Positions 1 to 5,465 of a stretch of DNA of 5,479 bases are shown one piece after another. Source of the DNA: Candidatus Omnitrophota bacterium (GTDB lineage: Bacteria; Ratteibacteria; UBA8468; B48-G9; DSTR01). The position numbers were made by a program, and so were the translations under genes. The notes below the pieces were generated by a model. The model did not search any database, had not been told where the DNA came from, and was given only the letters and a program-made list of their open reading frames with translations. The stretch lies in assembly GCA_023818865.1 (NCBI GenBank), contig JAMWDF010000161.1, positions 1 through 5,479 of the forward strand, in the 5' to 3' direction. Positions within the stretch are counted from its first letter, which is position 1. Each line of letters begins with the position of its first letter.

Positions 1-139
1 GAGCGGTGCTGTCATGAAGCTCACGGGCGATACGCTTGCGCTCCTCCTCTTGGGCTCTGGTAATTTCCTGGAGATAGTAGCGCAGGTTTTCCTGCATCCG
101 TTTCTCCACAGTGATGTCTCTGGCAATGTTCTGGAAAAC
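1..139 (-). pseudogene. Sensor histidine kinase fragment (PAC end plus HisKA_3 dimerisation/phosphoacceptor region), truncated on both sides
   Basis: Reading the minus strand from 139 down to 1 gives an open frame containing VFQNIARDITVEKRMQENL, then RAQEEERKRIARELHD, then STA at the window edge. The first part is the typical end of a PAS/PAC domain (ARDIT.EKR). The second is the HisKA_3 H-box of NarL/DegS-type kinases, with the phosphoacceptor His codon at 16-14. Such kinases autophosphorylate on this His and pass the phosphate to a LuxR-type response regulator. The catalytic ATPase domain would lie left of the window. Towards the gene's 5' side the frame continues only to about 160 and meets a stop at 163-161, and bases beyond about 139 clearly belong to the carbohydrate-binding module of the opposite-strand gene. 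The kinase is therefore cut at the junction. The identification is strong; whether the cut is biological or an assembly error cannot be told from the sequence. Confidence 0.82.
122..139. other. Rearrangement or assembly junction between kinase fragment and glycosidase gene
   Basis: Left of about 125 only the minus-strand histidine kinase frame makes family sense. Right of about 139 only the plus-strand CBM4_9-like frame does. Between them the same bases read as GNVLEN on the plus strand and VFQNIA on the minus strand, so the exact breakpoint cannot be placed more finely. Each gene's missing 5' part would have to lie inside the other gene, which ordinary gene overlap cannot produce. No insertion sequence, target duplication or integrase is visible at the join. 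Confidence 0.7.
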
Positions 140-2128
140 AGCAGTTTTGAGGTTGGTCTTTCAGGCTGGGGAAAGCGCTATGGCACTCCTAACTTTCTGG
201 ATAACGAGAATCTTTCCCTAGAGGCAGCCCACGGGAAGTACAGCCTGAGACTGCCAGTTAGAGTAAAATCTGGCCTGGAAAGTAAACTGTACCGACTGGC
301 CCCGGACCAGACTTATACTCTCTCTTTTTCCGCGAAGGCTGATCAACCCCTTTCCCTTACCGCGGCTGTTTATGGTTTAAGCGATGACCTGAAAAATTAC
401 AGTCAGGCCGGCCTCAGCCAATCCTTTCGCTTAAGTAGCCAATGGCAGAGGTTTGCTGTTACTGGTAAACTCATCGGTCGACCTGGCTACCTTTATACAG
501 TGGTATTTGATACCAGCAGCCAGGCTCCAGGAACTATCTGGCTGGATGCTGTTTGCCTGAAGGTTTCAGAGGAAGCCAGTTACCAGCCAAAGGAGGCGGT
601 AACCATAGGCTGTCTGGGTACAGTTGCTGGCAATATCTATTACGAGAACGAACCAGCCAACGTTCGGATCCTTATTTACAAACCTACTGGGTTAGGCAAA
701 ATAAGGTTAGCCTACCAGGTAACAGACTATTGGGGTAAACTGACTGACCAGGGGCAGAAAGAGGTCAATCTAACTTCCAGCCACCAGGAAATTTTTCTGC
801 CAATTAAAACAGAGAAGCGAGGTATTTTTCGGCTCCTGGTCGTCTCGGAAGAGAGTCAGTCAGAACTAATTTATTCGGTCCTACCAGGCAATCAGCATCT
901 CCATAAGCCTTATCCGGAAGGGACATTGGGGGTAGATACTGGCTTCGATCTGAAAACTCTTCAAGTGTTGAAACGGGCTAATTTCAACTGGTTGATCACC
1001 AAGAGTTTGGGGCGATGGTATAACCTGGAACCAGAAAAGGGTCGGTATGTTTTTGATGAAGAGAGCCTGAAAAATGCCCAGAAAGCAGCCATGTCAGTCC
1101 TGATTCAATTTCTCAACCCTGACTGGGGGGCGCAGAAGTGGCTTCAGCCTTTCTGGAAGCCAGCCGGCGGTGCGGCCTGGAAACAAGAAAATAAGAGCGC
1201 CTTTATGTCAGCCTGGGAGGAGTTTCTCTTTCAAACAGTAAAGAGGTACCGTTCCTATGTCAACTATTGGGAAATCTGGAACGAACCCAACTGTACCTTT
1301 ACCGGTGAAGAATACGGCGAGTTGCTGAAAAGGGCGGCCACCGCTATTAGAAAAGCCGACCCGAAAGCAAAGATAGTGGGTTTTTCTGGCGGCGGCTATG
1401 ACCAGAAGTTCTATGATGAGGCCTTAAGGGTAGCCGGAGCTGATTCTTTTGATATCGCCTCTGTTCACTTTTATGGCGGGGATGTCGCTGCCCACCGCGG
1501 TTTTGCTGGATTTCTGAGAAAAGTTGGCAAGCCTGGGTGGAATACTGAGACTGGGTCTACCTGTCCGACCTTTTTCACCACCTTACCAGTTTTTGAAGCC
1601 TGGCGGGAGAAAAATTATTGGCAGAATCTTCAGCAGGCTATCCGGGATAACTGCGTTTCCGATGTGAAAAATTACCTTAGTTCCCTGGCCAATGCCAGGC
1701 TGGAGAAATACTTCTACTACTTTGCTCGGTTCGTTAACTGTGGTCCCAGCCAGCCAACCCGGTGGGCAGGCGGGGGTAAGGAACTGGTTGAATATGATGG
1801 CAGTCTGCGGGCAAACGCAGTTTGTCTTTCAATCGCCAGCCATTTCTTAGACGGGGCTACTTATTTTGGACCAGCCGGATTGGAGGAGAGGTTTGAAAGC
1901 CACCTTTTTGAAAAGGGAGAGGAAACCGTTGGTTTTATCTGGGGAAAAACAGGAGAAGATTTGACCCTTCTAGCTCCGGCTGAGGGAGCCTGGAAGTTTT
2001 ACGACATTCTTGGGAATGTTTCTCGGACACCAGAAATATGGTTAGGCAGCAGTCTGGTTTACTTTACTCTCCAGAGGAAAGCTGAACAAGCCAGAGAGAT
2101 TGTTAAAGGAGTGCGGTGGAAGAGATAA
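125..2128 (+). CDS. Multidomain glycoside hydrolase (CBM4_9-like module, Ig-like domain, clan GH-A GH39/GH5-like barrel), 5'-truncated
   Basis: This is a probable retaining glycosidase acting on oligo- or polysaccharides. The frame is open from the window edge and its first ATG is at 14, but codons before about 125 are antisense to a kinase gene, so the true start and any signal peptide are missing. Residue numbers here count from that ATG. Residues 38-185 (NSSFEVGLSGWG opening) look like a CBM4_9 jelly-roll module. Residues 195-290 look like an Ig-like beta domain (YQVTDYWGKL). Residues 300-625 form a clan GH-A TIM barrel, with the acid/base Glu424 in YWEIWNEPN, His485 in SVHFYGG, and probable nucleophile Glu512 in GWNTETG. 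Residues 630-690 are a C-terminal beta domain ending FTLQRK. The gene converges on the neighbouring dehydrogenase with a 17-base gap and no visible terminator. Clan and catalytic residues are well supported; family number and substrate are not. Export is an inference from the binding module. Confidence 0.85.
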   Translation, partial: NVLENSSFEVGLSGWGKRYGTPNFLDNENLSLEAAHGKYSLRLPVRVKSGLESKLYRLAPDQTYTLSFSAKADQPLSLTAAVYGLSDDLKNYSQAGLSQSFRLSSQWQRFAVTGKLIGRPGYLYTVVFDTSSQAPGTIWLDAVCLKVSEEASYQPKEAVTIGCLGTVAGNIYYENEPANVRILIYKPTGLGKIRLAYQVTDYWGKLTDQGQKEVNLTSSHQEIFLPIKTEKRGIFRLLVVSEESQSELIYSVLPGNQHLHKPYPEGTLGVDTGFDLKTLQVLKRANFNWLITKSLGRWYNLEPEKGRYVFDEESLKNAQKAAMSVLIQFLNPDWGAQKWLQPFWKPAGGAAWKQENKSAFMSAWEEFLFQTVKRYRSYVNYWEIWNEPNCTFTGEEYGELLKRAATAIRKADPKAKIVGFSGGGYDQKFYDEALRVAGADSFDIASVHFYGGDVAAHRGFAGFLRKVGKPGWNTETGSTCPTFFTTLPVFEAWREKNYWQNLQQAIRDNCVSDVKNYLSSLANARLEKYFYYFARFVNCGPSQPTRWAGGGKELVEYDGSLRANAVCLSIASHFLDGATYFGPAGLEERFESHLFEKGEETVGFIWGKTGEDLTLLAPAEGAWKFYDILGNVSRTPEIWLGSSLVYFTLQRKAEQAREIVKGVRWKR

Positions 2129-2145
2129 AAATTTGGGCGATATTT

Positions 2146-3210
2146 TCACTCCTCAGAGTAATCTACCTCTAACCTGGGAAAGCCTGGGGTAATGGCTGAT
2201 TCTTCGGCAGCCAAGCAAACACAATGGCTCCGCCAAGCATCATAAGTGCTCTGGTGGTGAGCTTTACCTTCAGCGCAGGCTTGAAGAAAAAGAAGTCTAT
2301 TTCGGGTGATATCGTGGTGGGAATTTTTTCCGGTGAAATCTTCTATCCGCTTAAACATTACTTTCTTGCCCTTGGTCCCAGGAGGATAGTTTTCCAACCT
2401 GGTAACTAATAGTTTTTCCTTGATACAGTCAAATCTGAGGGACCCTTCAGTACCGGTGAAAACGAAAAACATGTCATGCCCTTTTTCCGGATACTCTTCC
2501 GGTTTGGCATCCTGACAGCTTAAGGTGTGACTGGCAGTAATAGTCGCGACCAGCCCGCTTTCAAAGAAAAGGAGGGAGAAAACATTATCCGGAAAATCAG
2601 GGGGATATTGCGGTAGGATATTGGGCATCTTGAAGCTCTGAACCTGGACCACTTCACCCATCAGGTACCGCAGGTAATCCACCTCATGGCAGACCTCCAT
2701 AAAGAAAAGACCGCCACTCCTTTTCTTATCCAGTCGCCAGACCCCGTTACCTTCCAGGAGCCAGCTTCCCCGATGGTGAACAAACTCAATCCCTTTGAGC
2801 TGGCCGATTTCTCCAGAGGCAATAATTTCTTTTATCCGAACCAATCCGGCTGAGACCCGTAACTCAAAGTCAATCGCCAGCCGGCCTCCGGTGCGGCGCT
2901 GAACCGAAAGAAGGTGGTTGATTTCTTTCCGGTTAACCCCCATTGGTTTTTCCAGAAAGACAGCCTTGCCTTTTTCCAAAAAAAGGCTGGCCATCTCACA
3001 ATGGTATTGGTTAGGCGTGGAGATGATTACTACATCAATATTTGGGTCTTCAGCCAAGCGTTGCCACTGCGTGGAGGCTTTTACTTCCGGATGTTGTCTG
3101 GTGTAGTCTCTTAGTTTTTGCTCGTTAACATCACACACCGCGTAAGGTTGGGAAAACTCTGTATTGTCATAGAAAAGCCAGCCGATGTAACCTACCTTGA
3201 CTTTTTTCAT
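2146..3210 (-). CDS. Gfo/Idh/MocA-family NAD(P)-dependent oxidoreductase
   Basis: This is a 354-residue protein of the usual family length, probably a cytoplasmic sugar or cyclitol dehydrogenase. Family marks are the second Rossmann strand AVCDVNEQKL (24-33), DVVIISTPNQYH (59-70), the catalytic-lysine motif EKP (87-89), and SGGLFFMEVCHEVDYLRYLMG, broken here as SGGLFF (165-170) and MEVCHEVDYLRYLMG (171-185), with His175 in the active-site position. The C-terminal alpha/beta domain includes FTGTEGSLRFD (251-261). I chose the start at 3210, not the upstream in-frame ATG at 3249, because AAGGGG (3221-3216) lies six bases before it and the protein then begins MKKVKVGYIG. Oddly, the glycine-rich GxGxxG dinucleotide loop is absent: GYIG runs almost directly into WLFYDNTEF, and the segment is roughly nine residues shorter than usual. 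Cofactor binding may be altered or lost. Position opposite a glycosidase fits carbohydrate metabolism, but the substrate is unknown. Confidence 0.88.
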   Translation of the reverse strand: MKKVKVGYIGWLFYDNTEFSQPYAVCDVNEQKLRDYTRQHPEVKASTQWQRLAEDPNIDVVIISTPNQYHCEMASLFLEKGKAVFLEKPMGVNRKEINHLLSVQRRTGGRLAIDFELRVSAGLVRIKEIIASGEIGQLKGIEFVHHRGSWLLEGNGVWRLDKKRSGGLFFMEVCHEVDYLRYLMGEVVQVQSFKMPNILPQYPPDFPDNVFSLLFFESGLVATITASHTLSCQDAKPEEYPEKGHDMFFVFTGTEGSLRFDCIKEKLLVTRLENYPPGTKGKKVMFKRIEDFTGKNSHHDITRNRLLFLQACAEGKAHHQSTYDAWRSHCVCLAAEESAITPGFPRLEVDYSEE

Positions 3211-3239
3211 TTGTTCCCCTTTTTGTTTGAGCTGAAGAA

Positions 3240-3269
3240 ATATTAGCACCTCTTTCTTATTTTTCCCAA
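3240..3269 (-). promoter_or_regulatory. Candidate sigma-70-type promoter of the Gfo/Idh/MocA gene
   Basis: On the minus strand, TTGGGA (3269-3264) and TAATAT (3245-3240) are 18 bases apart. They would give a leader of about 20 nucleotides before the ATG at 3210. The match is moderate and the region is AT-rich, so a chance match is possible. Confidence 0.35.
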
Positions 3270-3272
3270 TCT

Positions 3273-3291
3273 GGTTAAAATATATCTAACC
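3273..3291. repeat. Short inverted repeat GGTTA-N9-TAACC in the divergent intergenic region
   Basis: Five-base arms at 3273-3277 and 3287-3291 flank AAATATATC, immediately upstream of the OsmC Shine-Dalgarno site. It could be an operator over the OsmC promoter, where TAAAAT (3276-3281) would be a -10 element with no convincing -35. The arms are short, so confidence is low. Confidence 0.25.
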
Positions 3292-3302
3292 AAGGGGGAG
3301 AT

Positions 3303-3740
3303 ATGCCAGCCAAGGATGTTTACGTGGAACTGGTGCAGGAAGATGGTTTTAAGACAGAAGCTCGGGCCGGGAAGCACCCTGTTCTTATTGACCAGCCAGG
3401 GCCTTTCGGAGGTACGGATTCTGGGCCTACTCCGCTGGATTACCAATTGATAGCTTTGGGTGGGTGCATAGCTCACATTGCCCGAATTGTAGCCAGACAA
3501 AGGAATTTAACGCTTCAGGGACTAAGAATTGCGGTGGAAGGCCACCTCAACACTGATCGGCTCTTGGGGAAACCAGCTGGTGAACGGGTAGGTTTTTCTA
3601 ATATAAAAGTCCGGGTTACCCTGGAGGCTGACTGGCCGAGGGAACAAAAGGAAGCTTTTCTGAAGGAAGTGGAACAACGCTGCCCAATTTCAGACAATTT
3701 GGTTAATTCAACCCTGGTCACCGTGGAATTAACTGGTTGA
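3303..3740 (+). CDS. OsmC/Ohr-family protein
   Basis: This is a 145-residue cytoplasmic protein of the OsmC/Ohr superfamily, whose characterised members use two cysteines to reduce organic hydroperoxides. The two expected cysteines are present: Cys55 in IALGGCIAHIARIVA on the central helix, and Cys127 in RCPISDNL. The preceding GPTPLDYQLIALGGC is the typical entry to the helix, and GFSNIKVRVTLEAD (97-110) is the conserved strand. In many relatives the second motif is CPV followed by His; here it is CPIS, a common variant in OsmC-like proteins of anaerobes. The start is fixed by AAGGGGGAG (3292-3300) just before ATG. The gene is divergent from the dehydrogenase and its stop lies 4 bases from that of the convergent GNAT gene, so no terminator fits between them. 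Peroxidase activity is likely but not shown; some OsmC relatives have no known substrate. Confidence 0.9.
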   Translation: MPAKDVYVELVQEDGFKTEARAGKHPVLIDQPGPFGGTDSGPTPLDYQLIALGGCIAHIARIVARQRNLTLQGLRIAVEGHLNTDRLLGKPAGERVGFSNIKVRVTLEADWPREQKEAFLKEVEQRCPISDNLVNSTLVTVELTG

Positions 3741-3744
3741 CCGT

Positions 3745-4221
3745 TTACAACTTCCGGAAATAAGTGACTTCTTCATGCTTGATGTTGAAACCAGCCCTTT
3801 GGTAAGCCAGCCGGGCTCGGCTATGGGCTTGGTCTAAACCGGTGTGGACCACAGCATACCTCATTCCTGCTCTTCGGAAAACCTCAAACACTGCCTGGTA
3901 CATCTGCTGACCAATACCTTTTATCCCGCACTCCGGGTCAGCCGCATTATTGCCAATCTCACCTATTCGCTTTTCTCTATCCAGCCAGAAGGTGACAAAG
4001 CCCACTACCTGACCATTTTCTTCGCACACCAGGCAACAGTCTGGGTTTTTTCGGCAGAAGGCGGCTACCTCTTCGCCCTTGTCTGTTTCCGGGTGGGGTC
4101 GGAGAAGAGAGAAAAGTTCTTCCCCATAAGTTTGGCGAAACATCTCCATAATGGGCTTCCAGGCGCGATTAGCAATACCTTTTACAGCGGGTAGGTCCTC
4201 AAACCTGAATGGCCGGACCAT
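3745..4221 (-). CDS. GNAT-family N-acetyltransferase
   Basis: This 158-residue single-domain acetyl-CoA-dependent acyltransferase starts VRPFRFEDLPAVKGIANRAW (residues 2-21), the usual GNAT helix 1 region. Strand 4 is GQVVGFVTFWLD (70-81). Motif A is GEIGNNAADPECGIKGIGQQ (87-106), the pyrophosphate-binding loop, although the normal Arg/Gln of the R/Q-x-x-G-x-G motif is Gly99 here. Motif B is ARLAYQRAGF (136-145), preceded by VVHTGLDQAH (124-133). The NNA..P and TGLD..H..AR.AY..AGF pattern matches acetyltransferases annotated only as GNAT in many bacteria and archaea. The start is set by AGGAGG (4232-4227), five bases before ATG. It has its own candidate promoter at 4273-4302. The acetylated substrate cannot be deduced from sequence or neighbours. 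Confidence 0.88.
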   Translation of the reverse strand: MVRPFRFEDLPAVKGIANRAWKPIMEMFRQTYGEELFSLLRPHPETDKGEEVAAFCRKNPDCCLVCEENGQVVGFVTFWLDREKRIGEIGNNAADPECGIKGIGQQMYQAVFEVFRRAGMRYAVVHTGLDQAHSRARLAYQRAGFNIKHEEVTYFRKL

Positions 4222-4272
4222 CCTTCCCTCCTGAGATAAGAGCGTCCAGTGTTTATGGTTACTGCTATTTTG

Positions 4273-4302
4273 AGTATATTGATAAGTTATTTAGGTTGCC
4301 AA
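4273..4302 (-). promoter_or_regulatory. Candidate promoter of the GNAT gene
   Basis: On the minus strand TTGGCA (4302-4297) is followed after 18 bases by TATACT (4278-4273). Each hexamer matches five of six consensus positions. The ATG at 4221 lies about 50 bases downstream, leaving room for a short leader and the strong AGGAGG site. This is the best sigma-70-like pair for that gene. Confidence 0.45.
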
Positions 4303-4327
4303 GAATTCTTTCTTCAGGTCCCTGTTG

Positions 4328-4340
4328 TTTGACAGTCAAA
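4328..4340. repeat. Perfect 13-base palindrome TTTGACAGTCAAA
   Basis: Six-base arms TTTGAC and GTCAAA surround a single A. It sits about 25 bases upstream of the -35 element proposed for the GNAT gene, a position where an activator could bind. It could also be chance in AT-rich sequence. Confidence 0.3.
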
Positions 4341-4406
4341 TTCCAAAAACCTGATAAATTAAAGATTCTAAACTTCCGCCATAGATACCGTAAGAATGGA
4401 ATAAAA

Positions 4407-4663
4407 TCATCTCTTGTATCTCTTGGCTTTAAGAATCTCTAAGTCTGCTATTTTTCCTGCTTTCTTTTAGAACTCTTTTTGCGTTCTTCTGGATGGGTTC
4501 AATAAGTATATCAATATCTTTAGGGTATCTTGGAATCGAGTAAGAAGCAACGGCAAAGGTACCTATAATACAATACTTCACTCTATTCTTGTTTAACAAT
4601 TCTAACAACTCTCAGATAATACTCCATATCAATCCTATTTGCTTTCCTAAAACCTTTACCCAT
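4407..4663 (-). pseudogene. Decayed nucleotidyltransferase (MNT/DUF6036-like) gene with two frameshifts and an internal deletion
   Basis: Minus-strand reading from ATG at 4663 (or 4627) gives MGKGFRKANRIDMEYYL. One extra base near 4612 then shifts the frame into ELLELLNKNRVKYCIIGTFA, followed by VASYSIPRYPKDIDILIEP and QKNAKRVLK. This is the N-terminal half of a small nucleotidyltransferase: the GxFAVAxY loop followed by the DID metal-binding pair. Relatives then have roughly 80 more residues; here the frame passes at once into ESRK, and after a second one-base slip in an A-run (4451-4455) reads IADLEILKAKRYKR and stops at 4409-4407. That looks like the usual C-terminal GRK.DLADLE tail. The gene therefore keeps both ends but has lost its middle. 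Intact members are often paired with a HEPN partner or act as AbiEii-like toxins; no partner is visible here. The ending and size of the deletion are inferred from memory of the family, not an alignment. Confidence 0.7.
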
Positions 4664-4717
4664 ACCTTCATTTTATTCACTTGCTAATTATAAATTACCT
4701 TCCTTGAATTTACCATC

Positions 4718-4734
4718 ATCTCTTGACAAGAGAT
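4718..4734. repeat. Perfect 17-base palindrome ATCTCTTGACAAGAGAT over the fur -35 element
   Basis: Eight-base arms flank a central A at 4726. The TTGACA -35 hexamer (4723-4728) lies at its centre. It is followed by TTTTTT, so as RNA a 7-base stem with a 3-base loop plus a T-tract could also be drawn as a weak terminator. An operator is the more natural reading because it coincides with a promoter and there is no upstream plus-strand gene to terminate. Confidence 0.5.
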
Positions 4735-4751
4735 TTTTTAGGGGGTAAAAC
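4723..4751 (+). promoter_or_regulatory. Promoter of the Fur-family regulator operon
   Basis: TTGACA (4723-4728), a perfect -35 hexamer, is followed after 17 bases by TAAAAC (4746-4751), a four-of-six -10 match. Transcription would start near 4757-4759, inside the Fur box, leaving a leader of about 27 bases before the ATG at 4785. The better-looking GATAAT at 4752 is 23 bases from the -35 and so badly spaced. Confidence 0.5.
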
Positions 4752-4770
4752 GATAATGATAATTATTCTC
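4752..4770 (+). promoter_or_regulatory. Fur box (operator)
   Basis: GATAATGATAATTATTCTC matches the classical 19-base Fur box GATAATGATAATCATTATC at 17 positions. In the 7-1-7 view, TGATAAT-T-ATTCTCA (4757-4771) differs from TGATAAT-N-ATTATCA at one base. It fits Fur better than PerR (TTATAAT) or Zur (TCGTAAT/GTAAT) half-sites. It overlaps the predicted transcription start and lies 14 bases before the regulator's ATG, implying repression of its own operon when metal is plentiful. Confidence 0.8.
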
Positions 4771-4784
4771 AATAAAGAGGTAAA

Positions 4785-5249
4785 ATGAGATACGGACATC
4801 CTTGGGTATGCAGAAGGATGATGGCAGAAGGAATGAGGATAACCCAAACCAGGATGGTTGTCTTAGACATACTCGCCAGAAACCCTAAGAGACACCTCAG
4901 TGCAGAAGAGGTCTTTCTTATGGCGCACGAGATAAATCCGAGTATAGGTTTTGCCACTGTGTACAGAACTCTTGACCTACTTACGCGGATGGGAATTATA
5001 CAGAAATTAGAGTTTGGTGATGGGAGGGCAAGGTATGAGCTGACAGAGGCATCCAAGAAAGTTCCCCATCACCATCATCTCGTCTGTACGGAGTGCGGAA
5101 AGGTTATTGACTACACCGACTTTACCGATGAAGAGAAAGAACTACTGACAAAAGTTGAAAGAGAACTTTCTGAAAAATATAACTTCAAGATAAAAAATCA
5201 CATTATTCAGTTCTGTGGTATCTGTAATCACTGTAACGAAAGGAGGTGA
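4785..5249 (+). CDS. Fur-family metal-dependent transcriptional regulator (ferric uptake type likely)
   Basis: This 154-residue protein has normal family length. The N-terminal winged helix (residues 18-85) includes RITQTRMVVLDIL, HLSAEEVF and the recognition-helix signature GFATVYRTLDLL (55-66). The C-terminal metal-binding dimerisation domain has HHHH (95-98), the structural zinc pairs Cys101/Cys104 (CTECG) and Cys144/Cys147 (CGIC), plus an additional Cys150. Members bind Fe, Mn or Zn and repress genes carrying the box. Fur is favoured over PerR or Zur only because of the operator just upstream; protein sequence alone does not settle the metal. The start at 4785 follows AAAGAGGT (4774-4781), a slightly close spacing. 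The next gene starts 5 bases after the stop, and its Shine-Dalgarno lies inside this gene's last codons, indicating translational coupling. Of 14 arginine codons, 13 are AGA/AGG, unlike the OsmC gene to the left. Confidence 0.92.
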   Translation: MRYGHPWVCRRMMAEGMRITQTRMVVLDILARNPKRHLSAEEVFLMAHEINPSIGFATVYRTLDLLTRMGIIQKLEFGDGRARYELTEASKKVPHHHHLVCTECGKVIDYTDFTDEEKELLTKVERELSEKYNFKIKNHIIQFCGICNHCNERR

Positions 5250-5254
5250 TTAAT

Positions 5255-5464
5255 ATGCCATTCGGAGACGGAACCGGTCCGCTGGGACGGGGACCGATGA
5301 CCGGTAGGATGGGAGCGATAAGAGGCGGAAGGGGGAGAAGAGGAAGCGGACCAGCCGGCTTCTGTGTATGCCCTGCCTGCGGGGAGAAGGTTATCCATCA
5401 GGCAGGGACGCCCTGCTCTGCTATGCTATGCCCTAAGTGCGGAACAAGAATGATAAGGGAATAA
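5255..5464 (+). CDS. Small Gly-rich six-cysteine zinc-ribbon protein (DUF5320-like N-terminus)
   Basis: This 69-residue protein starts at ATG 5255, preceded by a perfect AGGAGGTGAT Shine-Dalgarno (5241-5250). An in-frame GTG at 5246 sits within that site and is not a start. The N-terminal motif GDGTGPLGRGPMTGR (4-18) is the signature of small proteins often found near NifX/NifB-like and Mrp-type iron-sulfur genes in anaerobes. A basic Gly/Arg stretch follows (19-31). The C-terminal half carries CPAC (39-42) and CPKC (59-62), plus Cys37 and Cys54, a rubredoxin/zinc-ribbon-type metal site. Many relatives lack the ribbon, and others end in the same C-terminal pattern, so this is a combination of two known parts. 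Its placement in an operon with a Fur regulator suggests a metal-handling or iron-sulfur role, which is inference; no biochemical function is established for the family as far as I know. Confidence 0.85.
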   Translation: MPFGDGTGPLGRGPMTGRMGAIRGGRGRRGSGPAGFCVCPACGEKVIHQAGTPCSAMLCPKCGTRMIRE

Positions 5465-5465
5465 G

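Larger units (their letters stand above)
4222..4784. other. AT-rich intergenic stretch without an intact gene
   Basis: Between the GNAT start and the Fur start no frame on either strand gives a protein I recognise except the nucleotidyltransferase remnant. The stretch is visibly AT-rich (16 of 60 bases are G or C in 4561-4620). It carries the GNAT promoter, two palindromes, the fur promoter and the Fur box, listed separately. The plus-strand frame across 4209-4442 has low-complexity residues, no Shine-Dalgarno site and no family features, so I do not call it a gene. Confidence 0.6.

Noticed and set aside
14..124. ATG at 14 as the start of the glycosidase, with its hydrophobic run (LALLLLG) as a signal peptide
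   Set aside because: The bases are antisense to a histidine kinase H-box, no Shine-Dalgarno is present, and the peptide after the leucines does not look like a signal cleavage region.
3211..3249. Upstream in-frame ATG at 3249 as the dehydrogenase start
   Set aside because: The ATG at 3210 has a well-spaced AAGGGG site and starts the family's first beta strand; the extra 13 residues (MLIFLQLKQKGEQ) are untypical and overlap the candidate -10 region.
3243..3721. Minus-strand frames antisense to the OsmC gene
   Set aside because: Composition is that of a reverse-strand shadow (Ser/Arg-rich), with no ribosome binding site, while the OsmC frame has clear family motifs.
4209..4442. Plus-strand frame of 77 codons overlapping the GNAT start
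   Set aside because: No ribosome binding site, no recognisable motif, and it overlaps the GNAT promoter and the end of the nucleotidyltransferase relic.
4718..4741. Rho-independent terminator formed by the 17-base dyad and following T-run
   Set aside because: The stem is short and AT-rich, there is no plus-strand gene upstream to terminate, and the dyad coincides with a perfect -35 element; kept only as an alternative.
5246..5254. GTG at 5246 as the start of the zinc-ribbon protein
   Set aside because: It lies inside the AGGAGGTGAT Shine-Dalgarno that serves the ATG at 5255, where the family's usual MP.GDGTGP begins.
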